A stretch of DNA of 64,000 bases from Gibbula magus (lineage: Eukaryota; Mollusca; Gastropoda; Trochida; Trochidae). The stretch covers positions 30,757,860 through 30,821,859 of the forward strand of contig OW388293.1 in the NCBI GenBank assembly GCA_936450465.1, in the 5' to 3' direction. The notes below the pieces were generated by a model that was not told the DNA's origin, searched no databases, and was given only the letters and a program-made list of their open reading frames with translations. This document shows positions 27,701-34,819 of the stretch, one piece after another. A program made the translations under genes and the position numbers. Every line of letters starts with the position of its first letter. Position 1 is the stretch's first letter.

Positions 27701-28550
27701 GCCTACAAACTCATGTCTTGCATCACAGCCGCCTTGGTGTGGTGGTATGATAACTGGGTTTAGTGTTCAGTACTGTGAAGGTTTCGGGTTCCAGACGGCT
27801 TATCGGCAAAACAATTATAGATTGTTATTTGAATTAAAAGTTATTTTTCAATAAAGTTAGACATCACTCATACAAAGTTTGACATTTCAGCTTTTAAATA
27901 TAGATATTTGAAGAGGGCATTATTAAGATAACTGCCCAGGGCAGAGAGACATTATTACCGTAGGCGTATCATCTAGGGTATAAGACTCGAGCCTAAGACT
28001 TTTCGGGTTGTCCTGATTGGGATTATTCTCAAGTTATAGCCTACCCCCAATTTTGCAAGATGTTCCTTGGTCATACATTACCTAAATCTATAATATTATT
28101 TTAAGTTAAGTGTCAAAAAACTTCATAAAACCTATTCTGACTGTCTGACTGTCTCTGGTATGAAATTTCATCTGAGTTGGGGTCTCTCCCTTCTAAAAGT
28201 CCATCGCCATGTTTTCAAGATGTTTGTTTGCCTGGTAGATAGAATACAGTGAGATAATTGCTCGAGAAAGCAAGATTGTATCAGACTTGAGGGAAATTAA
28301 GATAAATAGTGTCCCCAAAGAACAATAGAGTGACATCACTGGAGGTTTATAAGGAAGTATGAACACTAACCAGACAGAATTATTACACCAACAACTATTT
28401 TCTGCCCAGTGGCATGATTGACCCTTATATTGACCATTGACCTTTGTTTCATTTCAGATGAGCCATAAGTCTGTGAACCCTTTCAGCATTGTTCCCATTG
28501 GTCCGCAGATCAACTTCATGGAGCCCCACGACAGACACACAATGTCGTAG
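686..28550 (+). CDS. Glutathionyl-hydroquinone reductase (xi-class GST), 3' five exons, 5'-partial
   Basis: Family role: glutathione-dependent reduction of glutathionyl-hydroquinones to hydroquinones, normally a soluble dimer. Join 686-758, 11107-11305, 26217-26310, 26732-26965, 28458-28550; all introns are GT-AG and the reading frame is continuous through every junction (phases 1, 2, 0, 0). The 230 visible residues start in the linker after the thioredoxin fold's first half, then carry [20 protein letters not shown] and the glutathione-contacting NNESSEV stretch, [22 protein letters not shown], and the helical C domain with [24 protein letters not shown] and [12 protein letters not shown]. 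The ending [12 protein letters not shown] is typical of the family. Members are about 320-370 aa, so roughly 100-130 residues, including the CPW/CPF-type active-site cysteine, are to the left. The family is best known from bacteria, archaea and fungi; here it has animal-style introns of 10.3 and 14.9 kb. Confidence 0.93.
989..1193. repeat. 17-bp tandem array inside the MITE
   Basis: About 12 copies of GAACAATCGCCTGCCTT, alternating with GAATAATAGCCTGCCTT. The unit is an extension of the terminal-repeat sequence TTGAATAATCGCC. Because 17 is not a multiple of 3, all three minus frames give the same 17-residue peptide repeat; this is not a gene. Confidence 0.88.
1389..1406. repeat. (AT)n microsatellite
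   Basis: Pure AT dinucleotide run within the MITE's right half. Confidence 0.85.
1506..2914. other. Intron, no feature recognised
   Basis: AT-rich first intron of the reductase gene. I saw no exon-like stretch, tandem array or clear terminal repeats here. Confidence 0.5.
2915..6358. mobile_element. 3.4-kb element bounded by about 67-bp inverted repeats
   Basis: Left arm 2915-2981 and right arm 6292-6358 are inverted copies: ACATAG, CTCTTAATATT and the exact 20-mer AAAACGAGGCTAAGCCCGCA occur in the same order. The interior is AT-rich, with no transposase frame over 100 codons, so it is non-autonomous or decayed, or the two arms could be separate solo insertions in opposite orientation. A second palindromic element (5213-5700) sits inside it. 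No target duplication could be fixed. Confidence 0.55.
5213..5700. mobile_element. 488-bp foldback MITE, about 85-bp arms, TA-flanked
   Basis: Left arm CACGCAGGTGGCCATATTAT pairs with the reverse complement of the right arm, CACAGCGGGTTGCCATATTA. Pairing continues through TGTGACGTAATCCCATA, ACTTACATGTTAAA and AGCTCTTGCGGGAATA, with one 4-base indel. TA flanks both ends (5211-5212, 5701-5702). No open frame suggests a protein. Confidence 0.8.
6359..7500. other. Intron with scattered GTGTCCGA motifs
   Basis: GTGTCCGA followed by GCCTTGGTC, ACTTTGGTC, ACCAAGGTC, AGTTCGG or GCTTAGGTC occurs five times between 7003 and 7465, all in the same orientation. I cannot assign a function. No exon or terminal repeat is seen. 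Confidence 0.4.
7501..8440 (+). repeat. Dispersed repeat family B, copy interrupted by another MITE
   Basis: Begins ATCCCCCGCCGCGCGTTTAG, then a GTCCGT-rich stretch, then about 140-170-bp internal repeats. Each contains GTGACCTTGAC, a short AT spacer and TCAAGGTCAC, followed by AGCGGGATATCTCAAGAA. It matches the copy at 20911-21681. The 3' part is broken at 8060 by the element 8061-8372, and the right limit is approximate. Confidence 0.75.
8061..8372. mobile_element. hAT-like MITE inserted in family B
   Basis: Ends CAGGGGTAGAAACTAAC and, on the other strand, CAGGGCAAGAAATTAAC form 17-bp inverted repeats starting CAGGG, a hAT-type terminus. CTTGT lies on both sides (8056-8060, 8373-8377), shorter than the 8-bp duplication typical of hAT. 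The interior repeats ACTAGCCC in both orientations. No coding capacity. Confidence 0.6.
8527..8839 (-). mobile_element. tRNA-derived SINE, near full length, minus strand
   Basis: Read on the minus strand it starts GGCGGGATAGCGCAGTGGTT (A-box-like) and has GGTTCGAATCCCGCC (B box), then a body with AGAACTGTTCTACACGCAG, and ends in the GTTAAACCCCAAATCACCTC tail. The same family occurs at 43829-44146, 31067-31325 and 29868-30015. Open frames here (60-63 codons, both strands) come from the SINE. Confidence 0.88.
8840..9185. other. Intron, no feature recognised
   Basis: AT-rich spacer between a SINE and a family A repeat; nothing further seen. Confidence 0.5.
9186..9684 (+). repeat. Dispersed repeat family A, copy 1
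   Basis: Starts AGCTCATCTGGCCTGAAAGG and ends CCTGATGAGCTACAGAGCC followed by GGCTCTATTTTT. Ends share an 11-bp inverted AGCTCATCAGG. The body has a CCGTCCGT-type run, ACTTTTTGC, CTTCTTCTC and AGAACCACTTACTC. Other copies: 10110, 16267, 23499, 40990. Confidence 0.8.
9685..10109. other. Intron, no feature recognised
   Basis: Spacer between two family A copies. ATAACTCACAGGGACGTGTA (9111-9130) before copy 1 and ACATGTCCCTGTGTAATGAC (from about 9770) after it look like diverged inverted flanks. Confidence 0.35.
10110..10924 (+). repeat. Dispersed repeat family A, copy 2
   Basis: Starts AACTCATCAGGCCTGAAAGG and ends CCTGATGTGCTACAGAGCC then ATGGCTCTTTTT. Contains the GTCCGTCCGTCCGTTCGTCC run and repeated blocks with CCCCAAATGGGGTCA and GGGGTCA. 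Confidence 0.8.
11107..11305 (+). CDS. Glutathionyl-hydroquinone reductase, second exon in window
   Basis: Acceptor ATTATCTTCAG; donor TACCC|GTAAGT. Completes Glu, then [53 protein letters not shown], and leaves CC of a Pro codon. NNESSE is the glutathione-binding loop. It is the most conserved visible part of the protein. Confidence 0.95.
11321..11476. mobile_element. Left part of a TTAA-flanked element, related to 43465-44560
   Basis: TTAAAGATCTATCAAG resembles the terminus TTAAAGAGCCATCAAG at 43461. The following ACATATGATAAATAATTTTC, TCACGACAAT and CGTACTACACAG parallel 43557-43703. It is broken at 11477 by the element below; its right end was not found. Confidence 0.45.
11477..13070. 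mobile_element. 1.6-kb hAT-like non-autonomous element
   Basis: Left end CAGTGTACCTGCTGAAACTT and inverted right end CAGTGTTCCCGTTAACCGGT begin with CAGTGT, a hAT-like terminus. Both subterminal regions are dense in ACCGGTA/TACCGGT motifs. A matching 8-bp target duplication could not be seen, which weakens the class call. The longest open frame (83 codons, minus, 12676-12927) is not recognisable. Confidence 0.5.
13723..14111. mobile_element. 389-bp foldback MITE with perfect 9-bp target duplication (MULE-like)
   Basis: Arms of about 100 bp: CATCCTCGGTTACCCATGG with ATATCACCCATGGGAAACCT and CCGCCCTTGG, inverted at the right end ...GGTTACCGAGGATG. TAAGCATGC occurs at 13714-13722 and 14112-14120. 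The spacing of the host repeat (568 = 170 + 389 + 9) confirms the insertion limits. Long arms plus a 9-bp duplication suggest a Mutator-like element; no transposase is present. Confidence 0.88.
14449..14813. mobile_element. 365-bp TIR MITE, second insertion in the 170-bp array
   Basis: Terminal repeats of about 75 bp: CAGTCTGATTAAAATCGA at the left, TCGATTTTAATCAGACTG at the right, with GCAAAATA and CTACC.GGATACGAAC further in. TCCTA flanks both sides (14444-14448, 14814-14818). A relative is at 47793-48241. Confidence 0.85.
15108..15464 (+). mobile_element. 357-bp TTAA-type MITE, copy 1
   Basis: TTAA at 15104 is followed by AGGCGCTGTAGCACGTTTTT; the right end is AAAACGTGCTACTGCCCCT. The whole length aligns with the reverse complement of 45216-45565, sharing CATGGTTCTGTAAA, TAAATGTGTT-like and TTTTACCCTCTAAAGTAA blocks. 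The right TTAA is lost. Confidence 0.8.
15465..16266. other. Intron, no feature recognised
   Basis: AT-rich; nothing with exon character or repeat structure seen. Confidence 0.5.
16267..16990 (+). repeat. Dispersed repeat family A, copy 3 (5' part), with internal tandem blocks
   Basis: Starts AGCTCATCAGGCCTGAAAGG, then (CCGT)n. Four about 145-bp blocks follow, each with CAGACTCCTTGGCTGAAGG, TAAATTGTA.ATTTGGTGACC and GTGGGTCACAGGGGTCAT. The matching 3' end CCTGATGAGCTACAGAGGCC lies 1.8 kb away at 18800-18836, so the copy may be expanded or split. Confidence 0.75.
16991..17974. other. Intron, no feature recognised
   Basis: Very AT-rich; possibly interior of an expanded family A copy. Nothing else seen. 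Confidence 0.4.
17975..18140. repeat. 85-bp direct duplication
   Basis: AATATTGAAAAGGAGCCTAT, AAGAAATGGTGAAAAAGAAT and TTACTAAAAAAA occur twice, offset by exactly 85 bases (17981 and 18066), almost unchanged, so the duplication is recent. Confidence 0.85.
18800..18836 (+). repeat. Family A 3' end
   Basis: CCTGATGAGCTACAGAGGCC then ATGGCTCTATTTTTG, the conserved 3' terminus of family A; probably belongs to the 16267 copy. Confidence 0.6.
18837..20910. other. Intron, no supported gene
   Basis: AT-rich. An 80-codon open frame at 19612-19854 (plus) has ordinary-looking composition but matches no family I know and has no convincing splice context. I do not call it. Confidence 0.4.
20911..21681 (+). 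repeat. Dispersed repeat family B, complete copy with inverted ends
   Basis: Begins TTCCCCCGCCGCGCGTTTAG and ends TTTGTGGCGGGGGATCA, giving short inverted CCCCCGCC/GGCGGGGG ends. The interior has four blocks of GTGACCTTGA(C), spacer, TCAAGGTCAC, separated by TATCTCAAGAACCA and TCATATTTTA-type segments. Confidence 0.8.
21682..23498. other. Intron, no feature recognised
   Basis: The part from 22400 to 22830 is less AT-rich and contains CCAGTCCACCTTGATAGCC and TGGACTGGCC-type words, but no open frame or splice pattern I can use. An internal piece of another dispersed repeat is at about 21720-22000 (ACCAAATGAACAAACTT occurs twice). Confidence 0.4.
23499..23971 (+). repeat. Dispersed repeat family A, copy 4
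   Basis: Starts AGCTCATCAGGCCTGAAAGG and ends TTGATGAGCTACAGAGCCTA then TGGCTCTATTTTTT. Contains CCGTCCGTCCGTC, CTTTTTCGACTTCTTCTCC and CCCCAAATGGGGTCACAGGG. Confidence 0.82.
24093..25324. repeat. 47-bp minisatellite, about 25 units
   Basis: Unit contains CACATACATGACAATCATGA, TGATAATAGTGATAACGGGG and AAGTGGA; successive CACATACATG start 47 bases apart (24301, 24348). Variants include GGGG/GGGA before AAGTGG. The last four units carry TGAATATTATCATGATGATA and TTGGGTCTTGTGATGACAGG and are longer (about 57 bp). Confidence 0.92.
25325..25700. repeat. 14-bp minisatellite GTATTTGTATCAGG
   Basis: About 25 units of GTATTTGTATCAGG with CAGGATCAGG insertions (20-bp variant). Open frames of 146 and 155 codons on the plus strand arise because 14-bp units lack a stop in two frames; the 14-residue peptide period betrays this. 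Confidence 0.9.
26217..26310 (+). CDS. Glutathionyl-hydroquinone reductase, third exon in window
   Basis: Acceptor CTCTTTCTTGCAG, donor GACAGG|GTACCG. Encodes (P)[20 protein letters not shown] and [20 protein letters not shown].(S/T)QEAY is a family hallmark. Phase 2 in, phase 0 out. Confidence 0.95.
26732..26965 (+). CDS. Glutathionyl-hydroquinone reductase, fourth exon in window
   Basis: Acceptor TTAACTTGACAG, donor TACTAT|GTATGA. 78 residues of the helical C-terminal domain: [57 protein letters not shown] and [12 protein letters not shown]. Reading past the donor gives GTA TGA, so an unspliced transcript would end after YYV. Confidence 0.95.
27300..27437. mobile_element. 138-bp palindromic mini-element
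   Basis: 50-bp arms: TTAAGCGTAGGATAAAACAT with GACAAACGGGCATTATTT is inverted as AAATAATGTCCATGGGTC and ATGTTTTGTCCTACACTTAA. It forms a near-complete hairpin in intron 26966-28457. Confidence 0.75.
28458..28550 (+). CDS. Glutathionyl-hydroquinone reductase, terminal coding exon
   Basis: Acceptor TTTCATTTCAG. Encodes [20 protein letters not shown] and ten more residues to TAG at 28548-28550. (G/M)SHK..NP..IVP.GP is the conserved end of the family; the last ten residues are a short extension. Confidence 0.95.
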   Translation: MSHKSVNPFSIVPIGPQINFMEPHDRHTMS

Positions 28551-28605
28551 TGAACTACATGATTGACAACAGTTGTGGGTTTGACGAGTTAAAGATTGAA
28601 CTTGT

Positions 28606-28611
28606 ATTAAA
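28606..28611 (+). terminator. Candidate polyadenylation signal ATTAAA
   Basis: ATTAAA 56 bases after the reductase stop codon, followed by a GT-rich stretch (TTATATTTTGTGTC). In AT-rich DNA this could be chance, but the position fits. Confidence 0.4.
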
Positions 28612-28679
28612 GATTATTGAAGTATAGCCTTAGTGTTATATTTTGTGTCAAGATTGTTATGAAGAACTGTTTTTGATTA

Positions 28680-29220
28680 CAGTCAACTCGCGATAATCCG
28701 GCCTCCGATAATCCGAATCTCGCAGTGTCCGAACGGTAGCAAGCTGTAACCAAACTTATCTCTATATAAACTCATTAAATGTGGATTCATTAATCCGTTG
28801 CTTCCGTTTCCGAATCCGAACGCTAATTAGCTGTAACGGATTAGTTAATTACAGCTATTTCTGTTTCATTAATCCGACGGTTCATCAAAGCGTTCGGCTA
28901 ATCCCCTAGACAAGCGAGCACCACACTGATTAAATCGGTAAACATCAATGACAGTGGATTGACAAAGTTTAACGTGTCAGTAGTTTGTGATTGTAATAAA
29001 TTGAGATGTCTCACTTTGTGTGTCGGGAGTTTGTGATTGTAATAAATTGAAATTTGTATGAAACAAAACTCATTTGATATTCTAAATACGTTGTCTTCTG
29101 TATGTAGATTCAAAGGGGAGTAACTCCATCTTGTTTGGTTCATTTCAGCAGTCCGAACGTTTCACTATCCGAACGTTTTTGATGAAAAACGGAAGTGTTC
29201 GGATTATCGAGGTCTGACTG
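28680..29220. mobile_element. 541-bp pogo/Tigger-like MITE, TA-flanked
   Basis: Left end CAGTCAACTCGCGATAATCC; inverted right end CAGTCAGACCTCGATAATCC. CAGTC..ACCTCGATAATCCGAA is the terminus style of pogo/Tigger elements. TA flanks both sides (28678-28679, 29221-29222). The interior repeats TCCGAACG and contains palindromic TAGCTGTAACGGATTAG; there is no transposase. Confidence 0.82.
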
Positions 29221-29222
29221 TA

Positions 29223-29867
29223 TATATATTTACACATATTTTGCTTGTTTAATTAGTGTACGGAGGTCCAAAACCAATACAATGTTCAACATTGAATGTT
29301 ACCATGACTATATCTAAGATGTTAGTTCAAAGGTTTTGTTTGCTTTGATCTTTTGAATATTACACCTTTTTTCGCAACATTACACATTTTTACACTTTGG
29401 CATATTTATGATAGCAGTAACCACCACGGCTAGTCCATTTTAGTCAAATTATCAGTTGTGGAATAGAAAAAAAGTTTTATCACTTTTGTTGTACGTGTAT
29501 TTTTTAAAATACAAAAAGTCACATTGCAATGATAAGAATAACCATGTCAGTTATATAAGTAATAAGACTACTTGACATGCTTTCACAATAATTTCTTACT
29601 TGAATGCCAAGGTAGTTGTGGGAGATTTTACTACCCTTCACTCAGTTTCTGGTTTTGTGATAAAATATTTAGTGAAAATGTTGCCAACTTCTCAGAATGT
29701 TTTAATTTCTCTCTAAACCATATTTTTTAGTCAATATTAAAATGAGATAATAATCAAAGCCATTTTTCACAATATAGCAACCCTGTGATCAAGTTTATAT
29801 TTTTCATTCATTTGTATTGTTACTTTTGTCATCAAGTAATAATTGTTCGAATGTTTTATACAATCAT
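29223..29867. other. Intergenic, no feature recognised
   Basis: AT-rich spacer; nothing seen. Confidence 0.5.
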
Positions 29868-30015
29868 AGCAGATGCTCGCAGGTTTCACCGCAATGCATA
29901 GCCACATGGCGTTGCAGGCTTTCTCCCTACCATAATACTAGCAGCCGCAATATAAGTGAAATACTCTTGAAAGCGGTGTTAAACCCCAACTCACTCACTC
30001 ACTCACTCACTCACT
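29868..30015 (+). mobile_element. 5'-truncated SINE, plus strand, with target duplication
   Basis: The 3' half of the tRNA-SINE: GATGCTCGCAGGTTTCACCG through CTTGAAAGCGGTGTTAAACC and (ACTC)n. TACAATCATA lies just before the element and just after its tail (starting about 30018), a 10-bp duplication indicating a truncated target-primed insertion. Confidence 0.82.
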
Positions 30016-30564
30016 TTTACAATCATATCATGTTGATATTTTACTTTTGTTATTCAATACATCAGAGGAGTCACAATCTCATTTAATGAAAATATTGAAA
30101 TTATTTTTGTCTGATACAGATGTGCTCCAACTGGAATAGGGTATTTAATAATACAGTGTTGTCAGAAATATATGTTGCTAAATGAAATACTATTTGTTAT
30201 GTCAATATGCAGAGATTAATATTATACATGTATTACACAGATGGTTGTTTAAACTTTATGTGCAATTTGAATGGATCCAAACACTGGATACATCTAAAAC
30301 TCTTTCTTCAAACAATGGGGAAATATGATATTGAGTGCAAATGGTTTGGCAAAGGTTTAGTATTGTATTAGTAGCTTCCAGTAATGAGATTGCACATATA
30401 TATCTATATATATGCTTATTTTTGTCACTTTTGCATAATAAATTGTTCACACAATCACAAGTTTACTTTTGTTGTCAATTTGGCTGCATAAATAAAGTAG
30501 GTAGGATTTTATTTATAATTTTTGTTGGAAAACATAATGACTAGGAAGGAGTACATTTTATCTT
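30016..30564. other. Intergenic, no feature recognised
   Basis: AT-rich; short open frames only, with no recognisable product. Confidence 0.45.
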
Positions 30565-30850
30565 TTTATCCCACCGGTATGTAGTACCTTGGGATATAGT
30601 CATCACCCTGTCCGTCTGTCCGTAATCATTTCGTTTCCGGAGCAGAACTCGAAAACCATTTATCATATCTTTCTGAAACTTCACATATGTATTACACATT
30701 TACTGGAGTGGTGCCTTTTGATATTTTCACATTTTTCAGTTGTTTTTTTTGTTTCCATGGAAACCTTTTACAAATTATGTGGGACCGGTGGGATATGTCA
30801 TCTTCTGATGACTCTTGTTTTCCATCAAAAAGTAGCTTAGAAGTGGTAGA
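30565..30850 (+). repeat. Dispersed repeat of unknown family (single copy here)
   Basis: ATCCCACCGGTATGTAGTAC, CTTGGGATATAGTCATCACC, then CTGTCCGTCTGTCCG resembles the layout of families A and B (short G/C-rich head, CCGT run, body). Only one copy is in the window, so this is by analogy. Confidence 0.35.
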
Positions 30851-31066
30851 AGTACACAAAACGGAAGCACATTTGTTATTAGAGACCCATATATTTGGTT
30901 GACAGATGGGTTTTGGAGTTGAGCAAAAAATAATGAGGCAAATTTTATTGAAACAAGAAACACTTAATTTTTAAGCTCATCAGTGCCGCAAGTAAGCACT
31001 CCGTGCGACCATATAGGTCAGTACTTCCTGTTTTCACATTTAAACAGCTGGGTAGACTTAGTGCAA

Positions 31067-31325
31067 TGGGAGCAGAATAACGCAGTGGTTAGCGTATTCA
31101 GCTTCGGATCAAGATGTCGGGGTTTGTATCCCGCCCGGCAACTTTCTCTGCTGTGGAGAACTGTTCTACATGCAGTTTGGATGCAATGCTTCACTGACTT
31201 TCAGCACAGTACCACCTTTGGTTTGCTAGTTACAGCTGATGCTCGCAGATTTCCCCACAATGCATATACAAGTATACAAGTGAAATACCCTTTAAAGCGC
31301 TGTTAAATCTCAACTTACCTCACCT
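31067..31325 (+). mobile_element. tRNA-derived SINE, plus strand, diverged
   Basis: GAATAACGCAGTGGTTAGCG (A box region) and GGGTTTGTATCCCGCCCGGC (degraded B box) start the copy. The body has AGAACTGTTCTACATGCAG and the end AAAGCGCTGTTAAATCTCAA. The B box has lost GTTCGA, so the copy is probably transcriptionally dead. Confidence 0.82.
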
Positions 31326-31617
31326 CAATGCGTGCAATGTGTATCAAGTGCCTAGCCAAGGAGCAGAACACAGTACGAGACCAATCACTGGGATTCAAAC
31401 CCTGGCCAAAAGTTAGCCCCCCCTTTGAAAATTTCTGGATCAGCCCCTGCAATTTACTGCTGGCTGGATGGTGAAACACTTCAAACCAAGGTGACACAAC
31501 AGCATTCATAACTCTTGTCTAACCCTCAAAAACCCTCAATGTATAAATACATCATCAATGTATTGTATTTACTAATTGCACACATTGTTTTCTAACTTCT
31601 CCACTAATGATGAAGCG

Positions 31618-33730
31618 AGACATGCACAGGACGCCAGTGCAACCACCTGTAGACCGCCCCTAGCACTCCAGGTGCAGATACCAGTGCAACCACCTGTAGA
31701 CCGCCCCTAGCACTCAAAGTGCAGATACCAGTACAACCACCTGTAGACACCCCTAACCCTAGCACTCCAAGTGCAGATACCAGTGCAACCACCTGTAGAC
31801 TGCCCTTAACCCTAGCACTCCAAGTGCAGATACCAGTGCAACCACCTGTAGACACCCCTAACCCTAGCACTCCAAGTGCAGATACCAGTGCAACCACCTG
31901 TAGACCGCCCCTAACCCTAGCACTCCAAGTGCAGATACCAGTGCAACCACCTGTAGACACCCCTAACCCAAGCACTCCAAGTGCAGATACCAGTGCAACC
32001 ACCTGTAGACCGCCCCTAACCATAGCACTCCAAGTGCAGATACCAGTGCAACCACCTGTAGACACCCCTAACCCTAGCACTCCAAGTGCAGATACCAGTG
32101 CAACCACCTGTAGACCGCCCTTAACCCTAGCACTCCAAGTGCAGATACCAGTGCAACCACCTGTAGACTGCCCTTAACCCTAGCACTCCAAGTGCAGATA
32201 CCAGTGCAACCACCTGTAGACACCCCTAACCCTAGCACTCCAAGTGCAGATACCAGTGCAACCACCTGTAGACCGCCCCTAACCCTAGCACTCCAGGTGC
32301 AGATACCAGTGCAACCACCTGTAGACACCCCTAACCCTAGCCCTCCAGGTGCAGATACCATTGCAACCACCTGTAGACACCCCTAACCCTAGCACTCCAA
32401 GTGCAGATACCAGTGCAACCACCTGTAGACCGCCCCTTACCCTAGCACTCCAGGTGCAGATACCAGTGCAACCACCTGTAGACCGCCCCTAACCCTAGCA
32501 CTCCAAGTGCAGATACCAGTGCAACCACCTGTAGACCGCCCCTAACCCTAGCCCTTCAGGTGCAGATACCAGTGCAACCACCTGTAGACACCCCTAACCC
32601 TAGCCCTCCAGGTGCAGATACCATTGCAACCACCTGTAGACTGCCCTTAACCCTAGCACTCCAAGTGCAGATACCAGTGCAACCACCTGTAGACCGCCCC
32701 TAACCCTAGCACTTCAGGTGCAGATACCAGTGCAACCACCTGTAGACACCCCTAACCCTAGCCCTCCAGGTGCAGATACCATTGCAACCACCTGTAGACC
32801 GCCCTTAACCCTAGCACTCCAAGTGCAGATACCAGTGCAACCACCTGTAGACCGCCCCTAACCCTAGCACTTCAGGTGCAGATACCAGTGCAACCACCTG
32901 TAGACACCCCTAACCCTAGCCCTCCAGGTGCAGATACCATTGCAACCACCTGTAGACCGCCCTTAACCCTAGCACTCCAAGTGCAGATACCAGTGCAACC
33001 ACCTGTAGACTGCCCCTAACCCTAGCACTTCAGGTGCAGATACCAGTGCAACCACCTGTAGACACCCCTAACCCTAGCCCTCCAGGTGCAGATACCATTG
33101 CAACCACCTGTAGACCGCCCTTAACCCTAGCACTCCAAGTGCAGATACCAGTGCAACCACCTGTAGACCGCCCCTAACCCTAGCACTTCAGGTGCAGATA
33201 CCAGTGCAACCACCTGAAGACACCCCTAACCCTAGCCCTCCAGGTGCAGATACCAGTGCAACCACCTGTAGACACCCCTAACCCTAGCACTTCAGGTGCA
33301 GATACCAGTGCAACCACCTGTAGACACCCCTAACCCTAGCACTCCAAGTGCAGATACCAGTGCAACCACCTGTAGACCGCCCCTAACCCTAGCACTCCAG
33401 GTGCAGATACCATTGCAACCACCTGTAGACACCCCTAACCCTAGCACTCCAAGTGCAGATACCAGTGCAACCACCTGTAGACCGCCCCTAACCCTAGCAC
33501 TCCAGGTGCAGATACCAGTGCAACCACCTGTAGACCGCCCCTAACCCTAGCACTCCAAGTGCAGATACCAGTGCAACCACCTGTAGACCGCCCCTAACCC
33601 TAGCACTTCAGGTGCAGATACCAGTGCAACCACCTGTAGACACCCCTAACCCTAGCCCTCCAGGTGCAGATACCATTGCAACCACCTGTAGACACCCCTA
33701 ACCCTAGCACTCCAGGTGCAGATACCAGTT
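31618..33730. repeat. 2.1-kb minisatellite of 52/53-bp units containing CCCTAACCCTA
   Basis: About 39 units: CACCTGTAGACCGCCCCTAA, CCCTAGCACTCCAAGTGCAG, ATACCAGTGCAAC. Two length types, GACCGCCCC (53 bp) and GACACCCC (52 bp), often alternate as a 105-bp dimer, which keeps long frames open in both directions; these are not genes. CCAAGTGC/CCAGGTGC and CCAGTGC/CCATTGC are the main variants. Each unit holds CCCTAACCCTAG, nearly two telomeric hexamers. Confidence 0.93.
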
Positions 33731-34296
33731 ACAGATTCTCTTCTCTACATAAACTAGGCAAAGAAAGAATTCAACACAACAGATGATGTAAATATTTTTT
33801 ACTCATATTTTTTAAAAACAACATCATTTCAGTTTCTTCAATCAACTCATAATACACAAGATAAGTTTTTCTTGTATATTTGCTGGACAAATGCAGCTGA
33901 CGTCTCCATCATGATTTGAACCATGTTACCGAGACAAATAAGTTTTCCATCTCGTCAAAGATCACAAATTAATCTTTAATGTGACCAACTCCATTCTTTT
34001 CGATAAAGAGATGGCATTTACTTTCTTTGGTTTTGGTCATTTCTTCATTTGTTCCCATTCCAATCTAGATTTGAGATAGGTAGAAAAAGACGGACTCTAC
34101 ACATGCTTAACACATGCAATTATCTAAATCAGACTCAACGACCTGTTCATCTAAAAGGATAAACCAAGGCATAGAACCATCACTAACGGAAAAGCAGAAC
34201 ATGTTTTAAACAAATATTTCAATGTTACATTTCGAGTGCCTAAAACATCTAGCTGTTCCGTGAGTGATGATTCTCTCCTTGGTTTACCTATTTACT
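33731..34296. other. Intergenic, no feature recognised
   Basis: Unique AT-rich spacer between two minisatellites; nothing seen. Confidence 0.45.
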
Positions 34297-34667
34297 GATG
34301 TTTGCACTGGTCCATCATCACAGCTTAGTGGATCAGGACAACAAGCGTCTGATGTTTGCACCTGTCCACCATCACAGCTTAGTGGATCAGGACAACAAGT
34401 GTCTGATGTTTGCACTGGTCCATCATCACAGCTTAGTGGATCAGGACAACAAGCGTCTGATGTTTGCACTGGTCCATCATCACAGCTTAGTGGATCAGGA
34501 CAACAAGCGTCTGATGTTTGCACCGGTCCATCATCACAGCTTAGTGGATCAGGACAACAAGTGTCTGATGTTTGCACCGGTCCATCATCACAGCTTAGTG
34601 GATCAGGACAACAAGTGTCTGATGTTTGCACTGGTCCATCATCACAGCTTAGTGGATCAGGACATGA
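34297..34667. repeat. 54-bp minisatellite, seven units
   Basis: Unit GATGTTTGCACTGGTCCATC, ATCACAGCTTAGTGGATCAG, GACAACAAGCGTCT. Because 54 is 18 codons, two plus frames and one minus frame stay open; the plus frame 34264-34740 reads MMILSLVYLF then repeats of DVCTGPSSQLSGSGQQAS. Unit differences are few and include Ala/Val and Thr/Pro changes. No splice sites or upstream gene structure support a protein, so I call it a minisatellite, but a short secreted repeat protein is not excluded. Confidence 0.85.
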
Positions 34668-34819
34668 CCCAGCAGTGGCATATGAATTTCAGCTTTCTCA
34701 TTCACTGTTAATTATAAAGTTACAGAATATGCAAATTTGATTTGACATGACTTTCACTGACAATTGAAGAAACGGAATGTGAAAAGACAATGTGGTTTAC
34801 CGCTGTTTTTCCCCTCTCA

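Noticed and set aside
31604..33544. Several 60-167-codon frames on both strands with PVQPPVDTPNPSTPSADTS-like repeats
   Set aside because: They follow the 52/53-bp minisatellite (105-bp dimer), are open on both strands, and have no splice or start context.
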